DNA from: Pseudomonadota bacterium
GTDB taxonomy: Bacteria; CALINM01
DNA: 49,644 bases
Reading direction: 5' to 3'
Assembly: GCA_026418415.1 (NCBI GenBank)
Contig: JAOABK010000013.1
Span: 1 to 49,644, forward strand
Of this stretch, positions 42,814 through 49,644 are shown piece after piece. The position numbers and the translations under genes were made by a program. The notes below the pieces were generated by a model. The model ran no database searches. It saw only the letters and a program-made list of their open reading frames with translations, and was not told the origin of the DNA. The first letter of the stretch is position 1; each line of letters opens with the position of its first letter.

Positions 42814-44844
42814 ATGCAGATACCCTTTTATAAAAAGCTTTGGTTTGAGATTCTAATCAAAATAGGGATAGTGATTGGGATAATCACTATTGCTTCTTTT
42901 TTTTATATTACCTATCACCAAAAGAGAGCTATTTTAGCCCATGAAAGAGATTTCATTGTTAAATTAAGTGAAACAATCGAAAAATCAATGTATTACAGCA
43001 TGGAAAAAAACGATTTTTCCATAATAAAACAAATGATTCAAGATATTACTCGTGGTAATGAACATGTTAAATCAATAAAATTAATTGATAAAAGTGGGAA
43101 AGTAATAATTTCTTCTGATATAAGGGATAATGGTAAAGTATTAGTAAGTAGTGAAGGATTATGTAATTATTGTCATACTGGTAATATACCTAAAAGAGAT
43201 AAATACGCAATAGTTGAAACTGGTGATAATTATAAAGTTGTTAATTTATTATATAATGGGCCTACTTGTTCCATTCATCATTCACCTTCAAAGAAAGTTT
43301 TAGGTGCTATGGTTATTGATGTCTCTGCTGTGTCAGTAAATAGCCTGATTAAAAATAATTTAAAGAGAATGTTATTTACTTCAACAATTGCTCTATTTGC
43401 AATGGTATTTCTTACATTTTTAGTAATAACTCTATTTGTGACATGTCCTATCAAAGATTTAATGAAGGCTATGTTAGATGCTTCTAAGGGTAATATGTCA
43501 GCTGAAGTTAAGATATCCGCAGGTAATGAAATTGGCGTTCTTGCAAAAACTTTTAATTATATGTTAGGCAGGCTTCGAGAGTTGCATGATAATGATGTAG
43601 CGAAGGAAAGGGAAATTGCAAAAATGCAAGAAAGTTTAAGATATAAAGCGGAGCTCGAGACATTGAATGCTCAGTTAAAATCAAGAGTTGTCGAATTAGA
43701 GTCAGCAAATAGGCAAATAGAAATGATGGTTAAGGATATAGAAAATAAGAATTATCATCTCGAGAAAGTTGTTGATAGGCTAAAAATTCTTTATAAAATT
43801 AGTACATCTTTAACCACTGTGGTTGATTCTGATGAGGTAATAAAGCTAATTGTTGAAAAGTCCGCTTCCATAATGAAAGCAAAAATTGCATCTTTAATGT
43901 TAGTTGATAGAGAAAGGAACGAACTCTACATAAAATATGCTATTGGATTACGACCTGAGTTATTAAATGCAAGGGTTAGTATGGAAAATTCAATTTCTGG
44001 TTGGGTCGCAAGGGAAGGTAAGCCACTTATAGTAAAGGATATTGAGGTAGATGAGAGATTTAAAAGGGTAAACAGAGAAACTTATGAAAGTAAATCTCTG
44101 ATTTCCTCTCCAGTAATCATTAAAGGTGAAGTTGTAGGAGTTCTAAATGTTAATAATAAGTTTGATGGTGGTATATTTTCTGAAGATGAGTTAGAGTTAC
44201 TGAATACTTTAGCGGGGCAAACTGCTATATCCTTAGAGAATGCAAAACTTTATGCAGATTTGCAAAAAAGCTATTTTGATACTATAAGAGCTCTTGTTAA
44301 TGCGATAGAGGCAAAAGACAAATATACAAGAGGTCACTCCGAAAGGGTAACCTGTTATTCGCTTGAAATAGGCAAGAGATTAAATTTAGGTCCTAAACAG
44401 ATGGAAGCCTTACAACATGCTGCAATTTTACATGATATTGGTAAAATTGGGACTGATTTGGGTATATTACATAAAAATGGTATGCTAACTAATGATGAAT
44501 TTGAAGTGATAAAGGAACATCCCATAGTTGGTTCTCAGATTATTGAACCAATTAGTTTTCTTAATAATGTTAAAAGAATAGTTACAGAGCATCATGAAAG
44601 ATACGATGGAAAAGGATATCCTCATGGTAAAAAGGGGGAGGAGTTATCATTAGAGGCGAGAATAATTGCGATTACAGATGCATATGATGCTATGACTTCT
44701 GATAGACCATATAGAAAGGCTATGAAAAGTGAAGATGCTATAGCAGAACTAAAAAGATGCGCTGGGAGCCAATTTGATCCCAAACTTGTAGATATTTTTA
44801 TTGAAATTTTAAAAGAAGATCCTTCTTGTAAATATATCTACTAA
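42814..44844 (+). CDS. Membrane HD-GYP c-di-GMP phosphodiesterase with periplasmic c-type heme motif
   Basis: A 676 aa sensor-effector: a membrane helix (about 10-32), a periplasmic domain with the heme-c site CNYCH (Cys117, Cys120, His121) and a second altered site CSIHH (152-156, Cys replaced by His) before VLGAMVIDVS, a second helix (about 188-210), HAMP, a coiled-coil, a GAF domain (about 330-480), and an HD-GYP domain with HDIGKIGTDLG and EHHERYDGKGYPHG, so phosphodiesterase activity is expected. It probably senses redox state or a gaseous ligand through covalent heme and lowers c-di-GMP. The ATG lacks a clear Shine-Dalgarno. Its stop overlaps the convergent CooT stop. Confidence 0.88.
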   Translation: MQIPFYKKLWFEILIKIGIVIGIITIASFFYITYHQKRAILAHERDFIVKLSETIEKSMYYSMEKNDFSIIKQMIQDITRGNEHVKSIKLIDKSGKVIISSDIRDNGKVLVSSEGLCNYCHTGNIPKRDKYAIVETGDNYKVVNLLYNGPTCSIHHSPSKKVLGAMVIDVSAVSVNSLIKNNLKRMLFTSTIALFAMVFLTFLVITLFVTCPIKDLMKAMLDASKGNMSAEVKISAGNEIGVLAKTFNYMLGRLRELHDNDVAKEREIAKMQESLRYKAELETLNAQLKSRVVELESANRQIEMMVKDIENKNYHLEKVVDRLKILYKISTSLTTVVDSDEVIKLIVEKSASIMKAKIASLMLVDRERNELYIKYAIGLRPELLNARVSMENSISGWVAREGKPLIVKDIEVDERFKRVNRETYESKSLISSPVIIKGEVVGVLNVNNKFDGGIFSEDELELLNTLAGQTAISLENAKLYADLQKSYFDTIRALVNAIEAKDKYTRGHSERVTCYSLEIGKRLNLGPKQMEALQHAAILHDIGKIGTDLGILHKNGMLTNDEFEVIKEHPIVGSQIIEPISFLNNVKRIVTEHHERYDGKGYPHGKKGEELSLEARIIAITDAYDAMTSDRPYRKAMKSEDAIAELKRCAGSQFDPKLVDIFIEILKEDPSCKYIY

Positions 44845-45032
44845 AAATTTTCAAAGACAACTTTATGGTTTAATAGCGAAATATATTTAATTCTACCCTT
44901 TATTTTGATTTGTTCTCCGAAAATATTTTTTATATACCAATGGTTATCATCCAAAGGGTTAATTACATCTACACTTTCAAGTAGTATTTCTTCCTTATCG
45001 TCTTTTATGATATAAGCATTTGCCTCACACAT
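44841..45032 (-). CDS. CooT-family nickel-binding protein
   Basis: A 63 aa protein beginning Met-Cys (MCEANAYIIKDDKEEILLES) with the family pattern NIFGEQIKIKGRIKYISLLN and VVFENF at the end. In Rhodospirillum CooT, Cys2 of the dimer binds nickel and the protein helps mature CO dehydrogenase. An ideal Shine-Dalgarno (GGAGGTG, plus-strand 45040-45046) overlaps the end of DUF3842, which it follows by 1 bp. No CODH or hydrogenase gene is in the window, so the client is unknown. Its stop codon (TAG) is interleaved with the HD-GYP stop (TAA). Confidence 0.85.
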   Translation of the reverse strand: MCEANAYIIKDDKEEILLESVDVINPLDDNHWYIKNIFGEQIKIKGRIKYISLLNHKVVFENF

Positions 45033-45033
45033 A

Positions 45034-45456
45034 TTATATCACCTCCAATGTTTTAATAATATTCACTAAATCTTTTATATGATGGGGTAAGGGTTCTTTT
45101 TTTTGGCAAGTAATTGTTATGTTTTCTTGTGTAATTGGTATAAGTATTTTTTTTGCCTTTGACATAGATATGGCAGATGCCATTTTATCTGTTAGTTCTC
45201 CTAACATGGAGTTTGCAATTAAAATACTTATTGAACCAATAATGTAATCAACGTCTGAGGAGTTACATACAATAGCATTTTCTCCGGTTGCGCCTTTATT
45301 TGCACCTGCTTCTAGCATAGATAGGGTTGCGATTGAATTAGTGCCAATAGCTATAATTTCAAAACGTTCTTCAAACTCTTTTTTTAGCTCTCTAATTATC
45401 GCATTACCAAATCCACCGCCTTGACCATCAATTACTAATATCTTCTTCTTTTTCAT
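45034..45456 (-). CDS. DUF3842 family protein
   Basis: A 140 aa protein with the DUF3842 layout: a glycine-rich N-terminal nucleotide-binding-like loop ILVIDGQGGGFGNAII, IAIGTNSIATLSMLEAGAN, TGENAIVCNSSDVDYIIGS and LGELTDKMASAIS. The C-terminus contains ILIPITQENITITC. Function is unknown. It overlaps the DUF3343 gene by 29 bp and precedes cooT by 1 bp, so the three are one operon; a role in nickel or sulfur/selenium handling is an inference from these partners. Confidence 0.88.
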   Translation of the reverse strand: MKKKKILVIDGQGGGFGNAIIRELKKEFEERFEIIAIGTNSIATLSMLEAGANKGATGENAIVCNSSDVDYIIGSISILIANSMLGELTDKMASAISMSKAKKILIPITQENITITCQKKEPLPHHIKDLVNIIKTLEVI

Positions 45457-45688
45457 AAATTTTCTCGTAATTTTCCATTTTTTCTATATAAACTTCGTCG
45501 GGTTTTTCTTTTTCTAACGCTGTTAGGATATTTTCTATACTTGTTTTGTTAATTCTTATCGCTAATCCGCAATCGGAACTAAGTTTTCTTGGAACTGGAA
45601 TTGTTTTACTTTCTAATTTTGCTTCTTTTAATAGCTTTTCTGCCTTCATTACTTTGTGTACAGAATTAAAAATGAGTATATAAGCCAT
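45428..45688 (-). CDS. DUF3343 protein (putative Se/S carrier-like)
   Basis: An 86 aa protein with the family signature around a single conserved cysteine: PVPRKLSSDCGLAIRI (Cys40), preceded by YILIFNSVHKVMKAEKLLKE. The family is described as putative Se/S carrier-like because of its resemblance to TusA/YedF-neighbourhood proteins; no activity is proven. It is the first gene of the DUF3343-DUF3842-CooT operon. Its ATG has no clear Shine-Dalgarno and is 45 bp from the divergent DciA-like gene, with which it shares a palindromic -10 element. Confidence 0.85.
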   Translation of the reverse strand: MAYILIFNSVHKVMKAEKLLKEAKLESKTIPVPRKLSSDCGLAIRINKTSIENILTALEKEKPDEVYIEKMENYEKIYEKEEDISN

Positions 45689-45719
45689 ATTCTTAATATT
45701 TAATTTTTTTTTAAAGACT

Positions 45720-45727
45720 ATTATAAT
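45720..45727. promoter_or_regulatory. Palindromic -10 element shared by divergent genes
   Basis: ATTATAAT is its own reverse complement, giving a perfect TATAAT on each strand: 45722-45727 rightward and 45725-45720 leftward. It is the only good promoter element in the 45 bp gap between the divergent DUF3343 and DciA-like genes. Rightward transcription would start at or within a base or two of the DciA-like ATG (45734), implying a leaderless mRNA. Leftward transcription would leave a leader of about 24 bases. No strong -35 is seen on either side. Confidence 0.5.
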
Positions 45728-45733
45728 AAAACC

Positions 45734-46177
45734 ATGTATACATTAAAAGATATAATTTCTAAATTTGTAGAAAAGAATCCTGAAATTTCAAAGCAGTATA
45801 AAATAAATATATATGATCTTTGGAAAGAAGCTGTAGGGGATATAATTTCAGAAATTAGTTACCCCCATCTTCTAAAAGAGGGAAAATTAGAAGTTTTAGT
45901 AAAGAACTCTACATGGATGAATCAATTAAGATTGATGAAATCAGATATAATTAATAAGTTTAATGATATCTTTGGTAGTGAAATATTAAAAGACATAGAA
46001 TATAAGTTAGATAGGAGAAAAAAAAAGCAACAGAGTACTGATAATTATGAAATAGTTAAAAGACCTATTGATGATTCAGTTTTAAAAAGGATAGAAGAAT
46101 CTCTATTTGAAGTTAAAGATAATGAAATCAAAAAGCTTCTAAAAGATATATTTATAAAGTCTTATATTCATCAATGA
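45734..46177 (+). CDS. DUF721/DciA-like protein
   Basis: A 147 aa protein with the DUF721 domain in its first 95 residues: LWKEAVGDIISEISYPHLLK, GKLEVLVKNSTWMNQLRLMK and FNDIFGSEILKDIEYKL. DciA, the widespread replicative-helicase loader/operator, carries this domain, so a role in DnaB loading is likely by family but not shown here. The C-terminal 50 residues are Lys-rich and helical. There is no Shine-Dalgarno upstream, and the -10 element ends 6 bp before the ATG. The last 26 bp overlap the convergent methyltransferase gene. Confidence 0.75.
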   Translation: MYTLKDIISKFVEKNPEISKQYKINIYDLWKEAVGDIISEISYPHLLKEGKLEVLVKNSTWMNQLRLMKSDIINKFNDIFGSEILKDIEYKLDRRKKKQQSTDNYEIVKRPIDDSVLKRIEESLFEVKDNEIKKLLKDIFIKSYIHQ

Positions 46178-46841
46178 AAAGGGGGCTAAGTATTTTTATG
46201 CCAGGATTACCTTTTTTTACCCCTTCAATGATAAATAATTTTCCATCAGAATTTCTTTTAGGATGAATAAATTGTATTACCTTTGGTTCAATATTATTTA
46301 GATTCATTTGCAGTAAAAGCTCATTTAATCTTTCTGAAAGAAATATTAGATATAACTTCCCCTTGTCTTTTAATAATTTTGAGCTTATCTCTACTAAATC
46401 TTTTAGAGAACCTTCTATTTCATGACGTGATCTGGCTTTTAAACTATCTTTACAAATTCTACCTGTGTATGGTTTTCTATACGGTGGATTGGCTAATAAT
46501 ACATCATAACTTGTATAAAGATCTTTATTAATATTTCTATAATCGGAATTTATTATTTCTGTTTTTTCTGTAAGTTTGTTTATTATTATATTTTCTTCCA
46601 TTATTTCACACATTGATTTTTGAAGTTCCACAAAGGTTATTTTTTTTATTTGAGGGAATTTTTTAAGTAGACAAAGTCCAATTACCCCTACTCCAGCGCA
46701 TAGTTCTATAATCTTTGATGAGTTTTTTAGATTTTTGATAAAATTTATAAGATAAAAAGAATCTTCGTTATATCTGTATCCTTCAGAAGGTTGGTAAAGT
46801 TTTAAATTGTATTTTTCAATTTCTTCAAAGGTTCTACTCAT
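46152..46841 (-). CDS. TrmN6-like tRNA1(Val) adenine-N6 methyltransferase
   Basis: A 229 aa class I SAM-dependent methyltransferase of the YfiC/TrmN6 group, which methylates A37 of tRNA-Val in E. coli. Motif I is IIELCAGVGVIGLCLLKKFP (44-63), the acidic loop is TFVELQ, and the N6-adenine catalytic motif is NPPYRK (from 118). The N-terminal YQPSEGYRYNEDSFYL matches the family's 'F..GYRFSLDSLLLA' stretch. It starts inside the DUF1015 stop region (8 bp overlap) without its own Shine-Dalgarno and overlaps the convergent DciA-like gene at its 3' end. Confidence 0.88.
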   Translation of the reverse strand: MSRTFEEIEKYNLKLYQPSEGYRYNEDSFYLINFIKNLKNSSKIIELCAGVGVIGLCLLKKFPQIKKITFVELQKSMCEIMEENIIINKLTEKTEIINSDYRNINKDLYTSYDVLLANPPYRKPYTGRICKDSLKARSRHEIEGSLKDLVEISSKLLKDKGKLYLIFLSERLNELLLQMNLNNIEPKVIQFIHPKRNSDGKLFIIEGVKKGNPGIKILSPLFIDEYKTL

Positions 46842-48138
46842 AAAATGAGTAAATGACTGCTCCAGAGGGTATTTTAGGATAAAAATAAGTAGATTTTTGA
46901 GGCATTGTCTGACCTATTTTTGAAATTTCAGTTAGTTCATTAACATCAGTTGAATTTAGAATGAATCCTATGCTTCCGATTATATTATTTATTTTATTTA
47001 CAACTTCGAAACTATCCTTCTCATAGGATATATTTTTTTGCTTAATCAAGTCCTCTTCAGTAATTTTAAAATAGTTTTTAAGTATTACATAGTATAGTAT
47101 ATTTACATCGAGCTTTTTTAAAACCATTGGAATTTGATCATTATAAAAGGATTCAATTAATTTAAAATCTTTAAGTGTTATTAAAAATAGTGAATCTCTC
47201 ATTACTATTATAAATGAATGAAATTCTCTGTTTTTCTCCATTTCATTTTGAGCAATTTTAAGGTTACTTAAATCAAACTCTTTTATGTGGAAATATTGTT
47301 TTATATAATCTTTGAAATGATTTATATCTATATGAAAATTATGCAGAATTCTATGGGTTGGGAGTATTTTTAAACTTTTGGAGCGTAAATTTGTGAAATA
47401 CATTATTGTGTAATCGGTTTGTTCATTGTTCAAATGCTTTAAATCATTTGCAACTCTTAAAGCTGTTTCATATCTATGATGTCCATCTGCTATATATAAA
47501 GGTTTGTCTTTCATAAAGTTTGATATTTGTTCTATTAAATTGGGGTTTTCAATTTTGTATAGATAGTTTTTAACCTTCTGATAATCAGTGAATTCAAAGT
47601 ATGGTTCAGTATTTTCAATAATTTCCTTTGCAATATTTTCTATGGTGAAAGAATCGTCATCGTATATAGAAAAAACAGCACTAAAGTAAGCCCCACAAGT
47701 TTTTGTAAGAAGATATCTATCTTCTTTTGGTGCTGATTGTGTTTTTTCATGGGGCATAATTGTTTGGGGAGAAAATGATGAAAGTTTATAGACGCCAAAA
47801 AAACCAATTCTTCTCAGGGAATCTGCGTTTTCATTTGTTTTTAGAAAGAAATCTTGAACTAATAAGTAAAAGTTAGGCTTAGGATCTTTTACTAAAATGC
47901 TTTCTTTTTGCCAATTATTAAAATACTCTTTTGCTCGACTGTATACATTGTTTGTTTCATTATCATTTTCGTACCTTTTGCCATAATCTATCCTTATAAA
48001 GTTATAGGGATGTAGTTTGTAAAATTCATCTTGCATTTTTGGGTCTATTATGTCATAAGGCGGAGTTAGAACTTGCGCGAGATCTTTTATTATCTGCTTA
48101 TTATATAGTATTCCTTTAAAGGGCTTGACTATGTTCAC
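46834..48138 (-). CDS. DUF1015 family protein
   Basis: A 434 aa member of DUF1015: VKPFKGILYNK, VLTPPYDIIDP, IRIDYGKRY, IMPHEKTQSAPKEDRYLLTK and the hallmark YIADGHHRYETALRVAND. I start at GTG 48138 because AAAAGGAGG (plus-strand 48143-48151) lies just upstream; an in-frame TTG at 48162 lies inside the preceding gene. Function is unknown. The GHHRYETA motif recalls the G-x-H-R motif of ParB/sulfiredoxin-fold proteins, which is my inference. It lies between GH57 and TrmN6-like genes in one minus-strand unit. Confidence 0.9.
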   Translation of the reverse strand: MNIVKPFKGILYNKQIIKDLAQVLTPPYDIIDPKMQDEFYKLHPYNFIRIDYGKRYENDNETNNVYSRAKEYFNNWQKESILVKDPKPNFYLLVQDFFLKTNENADSLRRIGFFGVYKLSSFSPQTIMPHEKTQSAPKEDRYLLTKTCGAYFSAVFSIYDDDSFTIENIAKEIIENTEPYFEFTDYQKVKNYLYKIENPNLIEQISNFMKDKPLYIADGHHRYETALRVANDLKHLNNEQTDYTIMYFTNLRSKSLKILPTHRILHNFHIDINHFKDYIKQYFHIKEFDLSNLKIAQNEMEKNREFHSFIIVMRDSLFLITLKDFKLIESFYNDQIPMVLKKLDVNILYYVILKNYFKITEEDLIKQKNISYEKDSFEVVNKINNIIGSIGFILNSTDVNELTEISKIGQTMPQKSTYFYPKIPSGAVIYSFYE

Positions 48139-48149
48139 AAAACCTCCTT

Positions 48150-49644
48150 TTATGCTTGCCAAATATAATCTTCAAAATTATGAGGGGGAATTTGAGCTGT
48201 TATAACACCTTTGCCCGGGAATCTTAAGTTTTCCATAAATATTTCTGGTTGAATATTAATGTAGAAATTAATTTTTTCTCCATCCGAAAAATTTATTATT
48301 TTTCTTGGAACTTTAATTTCTATAATTTTTTCATAGGCTGAATCAATTTGATATTCTTCGTTTTCTTTGATTAGTTTAAAAGAAATCTTTTTATCTTCTA
48401 TAAATCCATTGAGGACTGTATTTTTTTCAGGAAAGGCGATTTCTATTTTTATTTTTGATTGTTCAGTAATTTTGTGAAAGTCGAAGTCAGGATCTAACCT
48501 GAAATAAATATTTTCATTATCAAGTCCTAAATAAAGCGTTTCCACATAGGTAGTTGTTCTGTGCATTGCAAATCCAAACTTTTTTAAATTGAATACATAC
48601 GAACCCATCCACTCAAAATAGCTAGAAATCTTACCATCAATTTTAGGTGTGATAAAATTCATTATTTCTTTATCAGGCTTAATAACTTTTTCTTTACTAA
48701 CAATTGGAATATCCAAGTAAGAAGGATATGCAATTCCTAATATTTTATAAATCATTTTTAAATTATTTCTAAAAAGTTCATCAAATTCTAATTGAAACTC
48801 TGTGCTATGTTCATCACCATACCACCAACACCAGTCACTTCCTTCTGCAATGTTTATGTATTGCATAATATCATTTAGATCTGCTTTGCTCATCTTTTCT
48901 TTATTTCTTTCAACTAAATCTCTTGCTTTTGTCAGGTAGACCCATGCTTCGTTATCTTCAGGATGACCTATCCAAATTTTGAAATTACCATTAATCCAAG
49001 AGCCTGGAGCAATATCGTAGAGTATATTTTTTTTATTTGTGTCCTTTAAAAAATCTGAATAGTTTATAATTTCAAAATCCGTATTTCTATCAATAGTTTG
49101 ATAAAGTAGTTTTAGAAAGGGACCACCATCTTGTTCATAAAATTCCCAGGCGTTTTCTCCATCAAGAATAATAGATACAATATTATTTTCTTCATGATTA
49201 TTAAGACTATTTTTAATGTTGTATAGGCTTTTCATAAAATGATTTACAGCTTCTTGTGCGCTCATCCTGCTATATACAAAACCAATATCATCCGAAAGCC
49301 TTCTATCTCTGAAAAACATATTTATTTGTTGATTGTTTTGAACAAAAAGGTAATTTTTATATAGTTGTTCTGCGGTTAAATGAGTAAGCATTCTTTGATG
49401 TTTTTTCAAAGAATTTAATAGAACTTGTTCATCAGATGCAGTCCAAATAATTCCATTCTTAGCCATGATTTCAAGAGTATTATTACTAACAGAGCCTTCA
49501 GAAGGCCACATGCCTTGTGGTCTTACACCAAAGATTCTTTCTATAAAATCAATGGCTTCCACTATTTGTCGTTCAGCATCTTCAGGGCATTGAAATCTTA
49601 GAGAGGGTAGCTGTGTAAAGCTATCTGCTTGTTGAGCAATATAG
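48150..49644 (-). CDS. Glycoside hydrolase family 57 protein (amylopullulanase-type), 5'-truncated by window edge
   Basis: The frame stays open leftward-reading from base 49644 through an internal valine GTG at 49562, so the N-terminus is outside the window; about 497 codons are visible. Family 57 alpha-glucan hydrolase/transferase motifs are present: GMWPSEGSVS with the expected nucleophile Glu, WTASDEQVL, IILDGENAWEFYEQDG with the catalytic Asp (about 112 residues later), and WCWWYGDEHSTEFQLEFDEL followed by FR. After about residue 320 comes a beta-rich C-terminal part (WMGSYVFNLKKFGFAMHR; LYLGLDNENIYFRLDPD). The substrate is probably an intracellular or storage alpha-glucan; specificity is not determined. 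It is upstream of DUF1015 by 11 bp. Confidence 0.93.
   Translation of the reverse strand, partial: YIAQQADSFTQLPSLRFQCPEDAERQIVEAIDFIERIFGVRPQGMWPSEGSVSNNTLEIMAKNGIIWTASDEQVLLNSLKKHQRMLTHLTAEQLYKNYLFVQNNQQINMFFRDRRLSDDIGFVYSRMSAQEAVNHFMKSLYNIKNSLNNHEENNIVSIILDGENAWEFYEQDGGPFLKLLYQTIDRNTDFEIINYSDFLKDTNKKNILYDIAPGSWINGNFKIWIGHPEDNEAWVYLTKARDLVERNKEKMSKADLNDIMQYINIAEGSDWCWWYGDEHSTEFQLEFDELFRNNLKMIYKILGIAYPSYLDIPIVSKEKVIKPDKEIMNFITPKIDGKISSYFEWMGSYVFNLKKFGFAMHRTTTYVETLYLGLDNENIYFRLDPDFDFHKITEQSKIKIEIAFPEKNTVLNGFIEDKKISFKLIKENEEYQIDSAYEKIIEIKVPRKIINFSDGEKINFYINIQPEIFMENLRFPGKGVITAQIPPHNFEDYIWQA

Noticed and set aside
1-49644. CRISPR array, prophage, insertion sequence, integron or defence island
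   Set aside because: No spaced direct repeats, transposase, integrase, toxin-antitoxin or restriction genes were found; the region is ordinary core-genome in character.

Overview
The window is a very compact, strongly AT-rich bacterial chromosome segment with about 47 protein genes, mostly separated by a few bases or overlapping. No rRNA, tRNA, insertion sequence, phage gene, CRISPR array or stretch over 300 bases without a gene was seen. The host looks like a diderm (LPS heptose kinase, PilQ secretin, two lipoproteins) with type IV pili, an MglA-type polarity GTPase, sigma-54 activators and a c-heme sensor. The CooT/DUF3842/DUF3343 genes suggest an anaerobe. Gene orders such as ribBA-ribH-nusB, pilMNOPQ-aroCKB and DUF4416-YicC-gmk-rpoZ-rel recall Desulfuromonadota-like 'deltaproteobacteria', Nitrospirota or Deferribacterota. 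The phylum cannot be fixed without a tree.

Layout, plus strand 1-35460: (i) riboflavin genes ribBA (5' end cut off), ribH, nusB and a lone leucyl-aminopeptidase N-domain protein; (ii) a small XRE regulator followed by pilMNOPQ and aroC-aroK-aroB; (iii) two divergent CheW-like proteins and a receiver protein with a long acidic linker; (iv) valS-nadC-birA, then coaX; (v) an EF-G-II-like GTPase, an LRV-like helical-repeat protein, an MglA GTPase with a long acidic tail and a Rossmann-3xGAF-degenerate GGDEF protein; (vi) MOSC, an NtrB-like kinase, an NtrC-like sigma-54 activator, mtnA, glnE, an ArsB/NhaD-type transporter and a ferritin-like protein; (vii) sucC-sucD behind their own promoter.

From 35468 to 37109 two minus-strand genes encode a BepA-like M48 metallopeptidase lipoprotein and a DmpI-like tautomerase. 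The plus strand resumes at 37233 with the heptose kinase, DUF4416, YicC, gmk, rpoZ, bifunctional rel and a heme-c HD-GYP sensor. After that come minus-strand DUF3343-DUF3842-CooT, a plus-strand DciA-like (DUF721) gene, and a minus-strand operon of GH57 (running off the right edge), DUF1015 and a TrmN6-like methyltransferase.

The most interesting material is: the MglA neighbourhood, a candidate polarity or motility control module coupled to the pil and CheW-like genes; the rel leader, where an inverted repeat covers the start codon and an 18-codon overlapping reading frame runs through it; the heme-c HD-GYP sensor with one intact and one altered heme motif; a palindromic -10 element shared by two divergent genes, one possibly leaderless; and the DUF3343-DUF3842-CooT trio.
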